DNA of 17,227 bases from CAYRAV01 sp964422365 (GTDB taxonomy: Bacteria > Bacillota > Clostridia > Lachnospirales > Lachnospiraceae): the NCBI GenBank assembly GCA_964422365.1, contig CAYRAV010000069.1, positions 1-17,227 on the forward strand. Direction: 5' to 3'. The notes under the pieces are model-generated. The model searched no databases, was not told where the DNA came from, and saw only the letters and a list, made by a program, of their open reading frames with translations. The position numbers and the translations under genes were made by a program. Positions 6,973 to 14,903 of this stretch are shown here, one piece after another (within the stretch, counting starts at the first letter, position 1; each line of letters begins with the position of its first letter).

Positions 6973-9408
6973 CTATTCTACAAGTGCATAGGATAACACC
7001 TGATCCATTGTTTCTACAAATTGTATCTCCAATCCATCTGTTATCTCTGCATCTATTTCTTCTACATCTTTTTTATTTTGCTGCGGTACTAATACCATTT
7101 TTACTTTTGCCTTTTTTGCTGCCAGTAATTTTTCCTTCAAACCACCAATTGGAAGCACCCGCCCTCTTAAGGTTACCTCACCAGTCATAGCTACCCTGGC
7201 TTTTACTTTCTGACCGGTAATCGCTGAAAGGATTGCTGTTGTCATTGTGATACCTGCCGACGGACCATCTTTTGGTGTAGCTCCATCAGGCACATGAATA
7301 TGAAAATCATGTGTTTCAAAAAAATCACCATCTATCTTATGTTTTGGTGCAATAGAACGTACATAACTCATAGCAATCTGTGCAGATTCCTTCATAACAT
7401 CTCCTAACTGTCCTGTTATTTCCATCTCGCCTTTTCCCGGCATAACATTTACTTCTATTTCTAAGGTATCACCGCCAACACTTGTCCATGCCAGACCTCT
7501 CACGATACCTGCTTCATCTTTTTTATTTGCTTCATCAAAAGTGTATTTTATTTTTCCTAAATATTTTTCCAAGTTTTTTTCTGTTACTTTAATCGTTACT
7601 TTCTTATTTTCTGAATCTTCTTCTGTTTTTTTGCCAGATACCTGCTTTTTTGATGTTTCTTTCTCTAACGCTGTAGAGATATTTCCATTAGAACTTTTTT
7701 TATTGACAGTTCTCTTTCCTAAAAATCCATCTTCTAATAATTCTCTGGCTGCCTTCCTGCAAATTGCTCCTATCTTTCTTTCTAAACTACGTACACCAGC
7801 TTCCTTTGTATAGCCGGAAATAATCATATCCAGCGCTTTATTCGATATTGTCAGCTGCTTTGATTCCAATCCATTCTTCTTAAGCTGTTTTTTTACCAGA
7901 TATTTTTTTGCAATCTGTAATTTTTCATTTTGGGTATAGCTTGATACTTCTATCAGTTCCATTCTGTCTAGTAAAGGTCTTGGAATAGTTTCTACAGAAT
8001 TTGCTGTAGCAACAAAAAGCACTTCTGACAAATCAACCGGAAGTTCTACATAATGGTCAACAAATCTATTATTCTGCTCTGAATCAAGCACTTCTAATAA
8101 AGCAGATGATGTATCTCCTTTATAATCGTTACTTACTTTATCAATTTCATCTAATAATATTAATGGATTTTTTACTTTTGCGTCTCTCAGTGCGTACACA
8201 AAACGTCCTGGCATAGCTCCTACATAAGTTTTTCTGTGCCCTCTAATTTCTGCCTCATCTCTTACACCACCAAGACATACTCTGACATATTCTTTGTCTA
8301 ATGCTTCTGCTATACTTTTTGCAATGGAGGTCTTTCCTGTTCCTGGAGGTCCTACAAGACAGATAATCGGACTTTCCGACTCTCCTGTCAGAATACGCAC
8401 TGCCAGAAATTCTAAGATTCTTTCTTTAATTTTTTTCATGCCATAATGCTGTGCCTCTAATATTTTCTCAGCTTTCTTTAAATTCCTATTGTCTTCGCTT
8501 TTTTTATCCCATGGCAACGAGAGTAATGTTTCGATATAACCTCTTACTACCGCACTTTCTGAAGAATTATTAGATAAACTTTTATATCGTTCAATTTCTT
8601 TTTTTATTTTTTCCTTCACTTTTTGAGAGGCTTCTAGCTGTTCTAACTGTTTATAAAATTCTGTGCTCTCATCATCTTCTCTTTCACCTAATTCTGCACG
8701 AATCACTTTCATCTGTTCCCGCAAAATATAGTCTTTTTGATTTTTGTCTACCTGCTCTTTCACCTTCTGCTGAAATTCTTTTTTATAACGCAGCAGTTCA
8801 ATCGCCTGTACTAAAATGAATGCCGTTTTATTATAACGCTCTACGATAGATGTTTCTGCTAACATTTCTATCTTTTCTTCTAAATCCAACGGAATATTGC
8901 TTGTAATAATGTCAATTAATTTTGCCAGATTATTCACATCATTAATTTGTTTTTCTGTACTTTTCCCAAATCTCTGGTTTTCACTGCCATAAATCTGAGC
9001 CAATTCCCTTAAATGCAGTACCATTGCATTTCTTTCATTCACTGGCTGCTCTGCGAATGATTCATCCTCTTCTGTAATTACAATTCCTTCCAAATAAGGC
9101 TCTGTCATCTGTAAAGAAAGCAATTTTGCACGGTCAACACCCATGACCATGACCCGAATCACATTCTCTGGAAGGCGTACCATTTGTTTTACTATGCAAA
9201 TCGTTCCATACTCATATAAATCTGCAAATTCCGGCTTTTCTATCGTTGGTTCTCTCTGTGCTGCAACAAACAGAAACTGCTCTCCCATCATCGCTTTCTC
9301 AATGGCATTAATTGTAATTTTACGGCTCACATCAAAATGTATTATCATTTCCGGCATAATCACCATATCACGTAACGCCACTACAGGCAAAATTCTTCTC
9401 TGACTCAT
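6973..9408 (-). CDS. lon: ATP-dependent protease Lon, bacterial LonA type
   Basis: Lon unfolds and degrades damaged and some regulatory proteins. The 811-residue chain has the N-terminal substrate domain (about 5-200), a coiled stretch (about 205-290), an AAA+ module with Walker A GPPGTGKT (353-360) and Walker B LLDEID (418-423), and the C-terminal protease with the Ser717-Lys760 dyad (PKDGPSAG; GGLKEK), 43 residues apart as in E. coli (Ser679/Lys722). Odd: a Lys/Ser/Glu-rich, low-complexity stretch at about 567-605 lies between the AAA+ lid and the protease domain, where many homologues have only a short link. The ATG has a GGAG site. It lies between clpX and engB and appears to have its own promoter in the 115-base gap after clpX. 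Confidence 0.97.
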   Translation of the reverse strand: MSQRRILPVVALRDMVIMPEMIIHFDVSRKITINAIEKAMMGEQFLFVAAQREPTIEKPEFADLYEYGTICIVKQMVRLPENVIRVMVMGVDRAKLLSLQMTEPYLEGIVITEEDESFAEQPVNERNAMVLHLRELAQIYGSENQRFGKSTEKQINDVNNLAKLIDIITSNIPLDLEEKIEMLAETSIVERYNKTAFILVQAIELLRYKKEFQQKVKEQVDKNQKDYILREQMKVIRAELGEREDDESTEFYKQLEQLEASQKVKEKIKKEIERYKSLSNNSSESAVVRGYIETLLSLPWDKKSEDNRNLKKAEKILEAQHYGMKKIKERILEFLAVRILTGESESPIICLVGPPGTGKTSIAKSIAEALDKEYVRVCLGGVRDEAEIRGHRKTYVGAMPGRFVYALRDAKVKNPLILLDEIDKVSNDYKGDTSSALLEVLDSEQNNRFVDHYVELPVDLSEVLFVATANSVETIPRPLLDRMELIEVSSYTQNEKLQIAKKYLVKKQLKKNGLESKQLTISNKALDMIISGYTKEAGVRSLERKIGAICRKAARELLEDGFLGKRTVNKKSSNGNISTALEKETSKKQVSGKKTEEDSENKKVTIKVTEKNLEKYLGKIKYTFDEANKKDEAGIVRGLAWTSVGGDTLEIEVNVMPGKGEMEITGQLGDVMKESAQIAMSYVRSIAPKHKIDGDFFETHDFHIHVPDGATPKDGPSAGITMTTAILSAITGQKVKARVAMTGEVTLRGRVLPIGGLKEKLLAAKKAKVKMVLVPQQNKKDVEEIDAEITDGLEIQFVETMDQVLSYALVE

Positions 9409-9447
9409 ACCCTGCTCCTAACTATGTCTTTTATCTTCTTAATGATA

Positions 9448-9498
9448 CAAAAGTCTGTCCAAAATATATATTATGGTCAGACTTTTGAAAATTATCAA
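9448..9498 (-). promoter_or_regulatory. Putative lon promoter overlapped by an inverted repeat
   Basis: On the minus strand, TTGATA (9498-9493), 17 bases and CATAAT (9475-9470) form a fair sigma-A promoter. A 10-bp inverted repeat, CAAAAGTCTG (9448-9457) and CAGACTTTTG (9478-9487), places one arm in the spacer and the other just after the expected start. It could be an operator, or a hairpin in transcripts coming from clpX. It does not resemble the CtsR or CIRCE sites known to me. Confidence 0.5.
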
Positions 9499-9523
9499 CA
9501 AAGCCTAATGACCCTGTGATACT

Positions 9524-10819
9524 TTATGCAATTTCATTATCATTGACTACTCTGCGTTTTTTCTTTACAATAGGTTTCTTCACAACTGCTTCGTCTGAAT
9601 ATACAAGTGCTGGTTCTTCTTCTCCTTTTGCCGCTTCTTCTGTTACAATACATTTTACTATATTCTCATCAGAAGGGATTTCATACATTGTATCCATCAT
9701 GACTTCCTCTGCAATTGCCCGAAGTCCTCTGGCACCTGTCTTTCTCTTATAGGAACGTCTTGCGATTTCTCGAACAGCACCTTCTTCAAATTCTAATTCC
9801 ACACCATCTAACTCAAATAATTTTTTATATTGTTTTGTCAGTGCATTCTTAGGTTCTGTTAAAATACTAATCAACGCATCTTCATCTAATAAATCCAATC
9901 CTACACTAACAGGCACACGACCTACAAACTCCGGAATCAGTCCATACTTCACAAAATCCTGTGGCAATACCTGCTTAAACATATCACCAATAGAAACCTC
10001 ATCTAAATTACCAAGTTCAGCATTAAAACCAATCGATTTCTTTCCAATTCTTGCCTCAATAATTTTTTCCAACCCATCAAAAGCACCGCCACAAATAAAC
10101 AAAATATTTTTCGTGTCAATTTGTAAAAACTCCTGATGTGGGTGTTTTCTGCCGCCTTGTGGCGGCACACTTGCTACTGTTCCTTCTAAAATCTTTAATA
10201 ATGCCTGTTGTACACCTTCACCTGATACATCTCTCGTAATAGATGTATTTTCAGATTTTCTTGTAACTTTGTCAATTTCATCAATATAGATAATCCCATA
10301 TTCCGCTCTTGCAATATCATAATCTGCTGCCTGAATAATCTTTAATAAAATATTTTCCACGTCCTCACCGACATACCCTGCCTCTGTTAATGCAGTTGCA
10401 TCTGCAATTGCAAATGGTACATTTAAAAGTCTGGCTAATGTCTGTGCAAGATAAGTCTTACCTGAACCTGTTGGGCCTACCATAATAATATTGCTTTTTT
10501 GTAATTCAACATCTAAATTGCGATCTGCTAATACTCGTTTGTAATGATTATAAACCGATACAGACAATACTTTTTTTGCCTCATCTTGACCAATTACATA
10601 CTGATCTAAAAAATCTTTGATTTCCTTTGGCTTTAACAGATTAATATCTGTATCATTTAAAAGCTCATCATATTCCTCATCTATAATTTCAGCACAAATA
10701 TCTACACACTCATCGCAAATATATACATTTGGTCCTGCAATAATTTTTCGCACCTGATCTTGTGATTTATTACAAAAGGAACATCTGACATTTTTTTTAT
10801 CATCTATTCTATTCGCCAT
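9524..10819 (-). CDS. clpX: ATP-dependent Clp protease ATP-binding subunit ClpX
   Basis: ClpX is the hexameric unfoldase that feeds substrates to ClpP. The 431-residue protein has the N-terminal zinc-binding domain (Cys13, Cys16, Cys35, Cys38), Walker A GPTGSGKT (115-122), the pore loop GYVG (148-151), Walker B with Asp180-Glu181 (IIYIDEIDK), the RKH pore loop (224-226), the IGF loop (263-265) that docks on ClpP, and a GARGLR sensor 2. I start at the ATG at 10819, seven bases after GAGGTG; a TTG directly before it would add one Met but is too close to the ribosome site. It lies 38 bases after clpP, so the ClpXP pair is probably co-transcribed. The C-terminal tail is rich in Lys/Arg (VKKPIVKKKRR). 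Confidence 0.97.
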   Translation of the reverse strand: MANRIDDKKNVRCSFCNKSQDQVRKIIAGPNVYICDECVDICAEIIDEEYDELLNDTDINLLKPKEIKDFLDQYVIGQDEAKKVLSVSVYNHYKRVLADRNLDVELQKSNIIMVGPTGSGKTYLAQTLARLLNVPFAIADATALTEAGYVGEDVENILLKIIQAADYDIARAEYGIIYIDEIDKVTRKSENTSITRDVSGEGVQQALLKILEGTVASVPPQGGRKHPHQEFLQIDTKNILFICGGAFDGLEKIIEARIGKKSIGFNAELGNLDEVSIGDMFKQVLPQDFVKYGLIPEFVGRVPVSVGLDLLDEDALISILTEPKNALTKQYKKLFELDGVELEFEEGAVREIARRSYKRKTGARGLRAIAEEVMMDTMYEIPSDENIVKCIVTEEAAKGEEEPALVYSDEAVVKKPIVKKKRRVVNDNEIA

Positions 10820-10857
10820 CAAACTTCACCTCTTACACACTATTGGCATCGATAGTT

Positions 10858-11439
10858 CTAGTGGTTTGTAATGATACTATCAATCAAACCATATTCTTTT
10901 GCTTCCTCTGCTGTCATATAATTATCACGCTCTGTATCAACCTCAATCACTTCAAGCGGTTTTCCTGTATTTGCAGCAAGCATTTCATTTAACTTTTTCT
11001 TAGTTTTTAAAATATTATCTGCAACAATTTTAATATCTGTCGCCTGTCCTCTTGCTCCTCCTGATGGCTGGTGAATCATGACCTCTGCATTTGGAAGTGC
11101 ATATCTTTTTCCTTTTGCACCACCTGCTAAGAGAAACGCTCCCATACTGGCAGCCATACCAATACAAATAGTAGAAACGTCACATTTAATATAATTCATT
11201 GTATCATAGATAGCCATACCTGCTGTTACAGAACCACCTGGACTGTTGATATATAAATGAATGTCTTTTCCTGTATCCTCAGACTCTAAGAATAACAATT
11301 GTGCTACAATCACACTTGCAGATACATCTGTCACCTCTTCCCCTAAAAAGATAATTCTTTCTTTTAAAAGTCTTGAATAAATATCATAGGAACGTTCCCC
11401 TCTGCTTGTCTGCTCAATGACATAAGGTACTAAACTCAT
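10858..11439 (-). CDS. clpP: ATP-dependent Clp protease proteolytic subunit ClpP
   Basis: ClpP forms the tetradecameric protease chamber used by ClpX. The 193-residue length is typical. The catalytic triad is visible as Ser98 (GMAASMG), His123 (MIHQP) and Asp172 (TERDNYM), and the N-terminus (MSLVPYVIEQTSRGERSYDIYSRLL) is the usual axial-loop and handle start. The ATG is preceded by GGAGGAG. It lies between tig and clpX. The 267-base gap to tig holds a 9-bp hairpin; I did not find a convincing promoter there, so clpP may be read from the tig promoter or from one I failed to recognise. Confidence 0.97.
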   Translation of the reverse strand: MSLVPYVIEQTSRGERSYDIYSRLLKERIIFLGEEVTDVSASVIVAQLLFLESEDTGKDIHLYINSPGGSVTAGMAIYDTMNYIKCDVSTICIGMAASMGAFLLAGGAKGKRYALPNAEVMIHQPSGGARGQATDIKIVADNILKTKKKLNEMLAANTGKPLEVIEVDTERDNYMTAEEAKEYGLIDSIITNH

Positions 11440-11583
11440 CTAAACTCCTCCATTCTAATTTTTTCATATAATTTATGTTTGATATATTTTATGTTTCACA
11501 ATGAATATCATATACCTGGGGATAAAATGCCTCTCCCTTTGCACTCTCCTAAACCATTGTAGTTTCTGTATAAATACGACATT

Positions 11584-11604
11584 AGACTCACCATTGGTGA
11601 GTCT
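11584..11604. other. Perfect 9-bp hairpin in the tig-clpP gap
   Basis: AGACTCACC and GGTGAGTCT are separated by three bases. Read on the minus strand (the tig-clpP direction) it has no T run after it, so it is not a classical terminator for tig. It could be an attenuator, an mRNA processing site or an operator. Nothing else in the 11440-11706 gap was recognisable apart from the clpP ribosome binding site. Confidence 0.6.
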
Positions 11605-11706
11605 TTCGCCATTTTGTCATTACTGTACATCATATACAATTCCACCTGGTATGAATCCATTCATTGTCCTTCCATGTAAATGGCTTTGTATTCTATTTGT
11701 ACAATT

Positions 11707-13029
11707 TTATTCTTCTGAAGCTTTATTTTCATTTGCAGCAGCCTCTACTTCAACAGAAGCATCTACTACAAAATCAACTGCTTTCTGTACTGCTAAATCA
11801 AGTTTGAACATATCTAATTGTTCATTCATGACTCTTTCCTTTACATCTTCTGCTTTCATATTATATGCAGCAGCCATTTCCTCAACTGCTTTATCTATAT
11901 CTTCCTCATTTGCTTCAATATTTTCCGCTTTTACAATGGCTTCTAATACCAATCTTGACTGGATACGTTTTAAAGCCTGTGGTTTCATCTGCTCTAAGAA
12001 TTTAGAAGCATCCATCCCTGTGAACTGGAAATACTGCTCTAAAGTCAATCCCTGTGCTTTAATTCTATTTGAGAAATCCTGTGCCATTTCTCTGCACTGT
12101 TCATCAATCATTGGATCTGGAATTTCCATTTCTGCATTTTCGATAATTTTTTCAATTACCTGATCTTCCTTTGCTGTTTTTGCAGCATTTTCTTTATTTT
12201 CCTTAATCTTCTTCTCAATATCTGCTTTGTATTCTGCAAGTGTTTCAAAATCAGAAATATCTTGTGCAAATTCATCGTCTAATTCAGGCAGCTCTTTGCA
12301 TTTAATTTCTTTTACTGTAACCTTAAACATTGCAGCTTTTCCAGCAAGTTCTTCTGCCTGATACTGTTCTGGGAATGTTACATTTACTTCTGATTCTTCA
12401 CCAATATTTTTACCAATTAACTGTTCTTCAAAATTATCAATGAATGAGTGCGAGCCGATTGTTAATGGGAAATCATTTCCTTTTCCTCCTTCAAATGCCT
12501 CACCATCTACAAATCCTTCAAAATCAATAACAGCAATATCGCCATCCTGTACTGCTCTGTCTTCTACTGTAACTGTTCTTGACTGCTGATTTCTTACTTT
12601 GTCAAGCTCTTCATTGATTTCTTCTTCTGTTACTGTGAGATCAGCTTTTTCTACTTCAATTCCTTTGTACTCACCAAGTGTTACTTCCGGTTTTACAGCA
12701 ACTTCAGCTGTGAAGATAAAAGGTTTTCCTTTTTCTAATTGTACTACATCCACTTTTGGCATGGAAACAATTTCTAATTCACTTTCTTCTGCTGCCTTTT
12801 CATAAGCTTCAGGAATAATAATATTTGCCGCATCTTCAAAAAATACCTCTGCACCATACATTTTCTCAACCATTTTTCTAGGGGCTTTTCCCTTTCTAAA
12901 TCCTGGAAGAGAGATTTTATTTTTGTTTTTTTGATATGCCTTTTCTATTGCTGCATCAAAATCAGCCTCACTTGTTTCTATTGTAAGCTTTGCCATATTT
13001 TTTTCTAATTTTTCTACCTGTAAACTCAT
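11707..13029 (-). CDS. tig: Trigger factor, ribosome-bound chaperone and prolyl isomerase
   Basis: Trigger factor binds near the ribosome exit tunnel and helps nascent proteins fold. The 440-residue protein has the N-terminal ribosome-binding domain with the signature GFRKGKAP (43-50), a central FKBP-like prolyl isomerase domain (about 155-245, with DGDIAVIDFEGFVDG and a TIGSHSFIDNFEEQLIG segment), and a helical acidic C-terminal domain (about 250-440) ending in an Ala/Glu-rich tail. The ATG is preceded by AAGGAGG. It leads the tig-clpP-clpX-lon-engB series and has a clear promoter and a structured leader. The 220-codon frame on the opposite strand across its C-terminal part is a shadow. Confidence 0.97.
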   Translation of the reverse strand: MSLQVEKLEKNMAKLTIETSEADFDAAIEKAYQKNKNKISLPGFRKGKAPRKMVEKMYGAEVFFEDAANIIIPEAYEKAAEESELEIVSMPKVDVVQLEKGKPFIFTAEVAVKPEVTLGEYKGIEVEKADLTVTEEEINEELDKVRNQQSRTVTVEDRAVQDGDIAVIDFEGFVDGEAFEGGKGNDFPLTIGSHSFIDNFEEQLIGKNIGEESEVNVTFPEQYQAEELAGKAAMFKVTVKEIKCKELPELDDEFAQDISDFETLAEYKADIEKKIKENKENAAKTAKEDQVIEKIIENAEMEIPDPMIDEQCREMAQDFSNRIKAQGLTLEQYFQFTGMDASKFLEQMKPQALKRIQSRLVLEAIVKAENIEANEEDIDKAVEEMAAAYNMKAEDVKERVMNEQLDMFKLDLAVQKAVDFVVDASVEVEAAANENKASEE

Positions 13030-13051
13030 TTAAAATTTTCCTCCTTAAATT

Positions 13052-13082
13052 CAGGGTATCGTCCCTGTACGCTATCTGCGTA
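13052..13082 (-). other. Two short tandem hairpins in the tig leader
   Basis: CAGGG/CCCTG (13052-13067) and TACGC/GCGTA (13068-13082) abut each other between the tig promoter and its ribosome binding site. Each stem is 5 bp. They may set mRNA stability or translation; no known riboswitch or leader family is recognised. Confidence 0.45.
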
Positions 13083-13094
13083 TTCCATCAGTGT

Positions 13095-13124
13095 ATTATA
13101 TCATGAAAACTTACTTTGTGTCTA
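13095..13124 (-). promoter_or_regulatory. Sigma-A promoter of tig
   Basis: On the minus strand, TAGACA (13124-13119), 18 bases and a perfect TATAAT (13100-13095) preceded by TGA, an extended -10. Transcription would start near 13088, giving a leader of about 58 bases before the tig ATG. Confidence 0.8.
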
Positions 13125-13163
13125 TATTTTTTTGTGATTTCATTTTTTTTTCACTCTTTTATT

Positions 13164-13296
13164 GTAACAGTTCAGTCATGTCATTCATACCTTATTTTCA
13201 GTGCAGAGCACATCTATTGCGGTATGCCCGAATGGGTATAATTTCCCAGAATGTACTATTATTACCCCCAAATTTACAGCTTGGCTGAACTGTTAC
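13164..13296. mobile_element. MITE-like element, copy C (133 bp), with 8-bp target duplication
   Basis: The ends are near-perfect inverted repeats: GTAACAGTTCAGTCATG on the left; the reverse complement of the right end reads GTAACAGTTCAGCCAAG. A perfect 8-bp direct repeat, CTTTTATT, flanks it (13156-13163 and 13297-13304). The right copy contains the glmM stop codon (13300-13302). The inside matches the right half of the element at 2959-3224 in opposite orientation, and a conserved GTGC/GCAC mini-hairpin varies only in its loop. No coding capacity. Ends beginning GTAA with 8-bp duplications are the known pattern of IS66-family insertions; that such a transposase moved it is inference. Confidence 0.88.
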
Positions 13297-13299
13297 CTT

Positions 13300-14646
13300 T
13301 TATTCTGCTTCATATCCCTTACTCTTTAAAACATCTATCACCTGATATACATATTTTTCACAAAGTTCATCTGTTTTCGCTTCCACCATTACACGAATAA
13401 CAGGTTCTGTTCCACTTTCACGAATTAAAATTCTTCCTTCCTCCCCCAACTCTTTTTCTACATCTTTTACTGCCTTTATCACATCTTCATCTTCTCTGGC
13501 TGCTTTTTTATCATCCACTTTTACATTCACCAACAGTTGTGGAAAAATCTTCACATCTTTGATTAAGTCTGATAATCTCATTTTCTTTTCCAACATCACT
13601 TCCATAATCATAAGAGAGGTCAACACACCATCACCTGTTGCTGCATATTTGCTGAAAATAATATGTCCAGACTGTTCCCCGCCAATACTGTAATCGTTTT
13701 CCATCATATTTTCATAAACATATTTGTCCCCAACAGCGGTCTTTTCATATCTGATTCCCTTTTCATCAAGTGCCTTATATAAACCAATATTAGACATAAT
13801 TGTTGTAACAATTGTGTCATTCTTCAATTCTTTATGTTCCTTCAGATAGGTTCCACAGACATATAAAATCAAATCACCATCTACAATATTTCCTTTATCA
13901 TCAACTGCCAGACACCGGTCTGCATCTCCATCATATGCAAATCCCACATCCAATCCATTATCTTTTACATATTGCTGTAATACTTCAATATGAGTAGAAC
14001 CGCAGTTATGATTTATATTTGTACCATTGGGCTCATTATGAATGGTATAGGTTTTGGCACCTAATGCATCAAAAACACCTTTTGCCACAGCATACGCAGA
14101 ACCATTCGCACAATCTAACCCTACTTTGATATCTTTAAAAGATCTGGTTGCCAGCGACATCAAATAACCAATATACCTATGGCGTCCTACTGCATAATCA
14201 GTTGTTCTTCCAATCTCATTTTTTGTCGCAAATGGAAGTGTATCTGTCTCACTATCTATGTAAGCTTCAATCAAAGCTTCCACCTCAGCTTCTAATTTAT
14301 GTCCATTTTCATTTAATATTTTTATTCCATTATCATAATATGGATTATGACTTGCAGAAATCATAATTCCGCAATCAAAACCTTCACTCCTGATAATATA
14401 AGAAATACTCGGTGTCGGTGTGACATGCACCAAATATACATCTGCACCACTTGAAGTCAATCCTGCCGACAAAGCATCTTCAAACATATAACTGGACAAT
14501 CTTGTGTCTTTTCCAATTACCACTCTTGCTTTGTGCTCCTTTCCATAATAGTGACCTAAAAATCTGCCTACTTTATAGGCATGAAGCACATTTAATTCTA
14601 CATTTGCTTCCCCGCGGAATCCATCTGTTCCAAAATACTTACCCAT
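13300..14646 (-). CDS. glmM: Phosphoglucosamine mutase GlmM
   Basis: GlmM converts glucosamine-6-phosphate to glucosamine-1-phosphate on the way to UDP-N-acetylglucosamine and peptidoglycan. The 448-residue chain starts MGKYFGTDGFRG and carries the phosphoserine motif ISASHNP (Ser99), the metal loop DGDADR (239-244), GEQSGHI for sugar binding and the phosphate-binding RESGTEPVIRV near the C-terminus. I start at the ATG at 14646 because AAGGAG lies eight bases upstream and the length equals Bacillus GlmM. An ATG six codons earlier (14664) would place that ribosome site inside the gene. The stop codon lies within the target duplication of the mobile element at 13164-13296, so the natural 3' flank has been displaced. 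No convincing promoter or terminator seen directly around it. Confidence 0.96.
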   Translation of the reverse strand: MGKYFGTDGFRGEANVELNVLHAYKVGRFLGHYYGKEHKARVVIGKDTRLSSYMFEDALSAGLTSSGADVYLVHVTPTPSISYIIRSEGFDCGIMISASHNPYYDNGIKILNENGHKLEAEVEALIEAYIDSETDTLPFATKNEIGRTTDYAVGRHRYIGYLMSLATRSFKDIKVGLDCANGSAYAVAKGVFDALGAKTYTIHNEPNGTNINHNCGSTHIEVLQQYVKDNGLDVGFAYDGDADRCLAVDDKGNIVDGDLILYVCGTYLKEHKELKNDTIVTTIMSNIGLYKALDEKGIRYEKTAVGDKYVYENMMENDYSIGGEQSGHIIFSKYAATGDGVLTSLMIMEVMLEKKMRLSDLIKDVKIFPQLLVNVKVDDKKAAREDEDVIKAVKDVEKELGEEGRILIRESGTEPVIRVMVEAKTDELCEKYVYQVIDVLKSKGYEAE

Positions 14647-14686
14647 CTTCTTTTCTCCTTTCATACAGACAGATACATTATTTTAT

Positions 14687-14830
14687 GTTACAGTCCGACC
14701 ATGGCATTGAAACCTGCCAGAATTTCTATTCCAGCTAATAAGCCCGCTTATCGACCAGACAATTTATTCCCGCAGGTGACGAGCATATCTGCGGGATGTT
14801 TGACTCATGTTGGGCATCTGCCCTATGATA
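14687..14830. repeat. Structured intergenic block with a decayed end of the GTAACAGTTCAG family
   Basis: It begins GTTACAGTCCGACCATGGCATT, which matches the left end of the element at 13164 at about 21 of 29 positions by eye. After it come three hairpins: ATAAGC/GCTTAT near 14739-14752, TCCCGCAG/CTGCGGGA near 14769-14799, and GGGCA/TGCCC near 14813-14824. The middle one could act as a terminator for the asparaginase gene on the minus strand, but it lacks a T run. No target duplication found. I saw nothing else in the gap up to 14903. Confidence 0.45.
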
Positions 14831-14903
14831 TCATTTGTATATCTTTTATAAATATATTCACATCAGTATATCTTTTTCATTCTATCATAAGATATTATGA
14901 AAT

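Noticed and set aside
11584..11604. The hairpin as a tig terminator
   Set aside because: No T run follows on the tig strand, and clpP lacks a clear promoter of its own, so read-through seems needed.
11501..12163. 220-codon frame on the plus strand opposite the tig 3' end
   Set aside because: It is Ser/Phe/Cys-rich, resembles no family and lies antisense to the clear tig gene; it lacks a ribosome binding site.
9409..13090. CtsR or CIRCE operators for the clp, lon and tig genes
   Set aside because: I searched the gaps by eye for GGTCAAA heptads and for TTAGCACTC/GAGTGCTAA and found none.
13220..13245. TATAAT inside the 133-bp element (about 13238-13243) as an outward promoter
   Set aside because: No -35 at suitable spacing, and the box is not kept in the longer copy.
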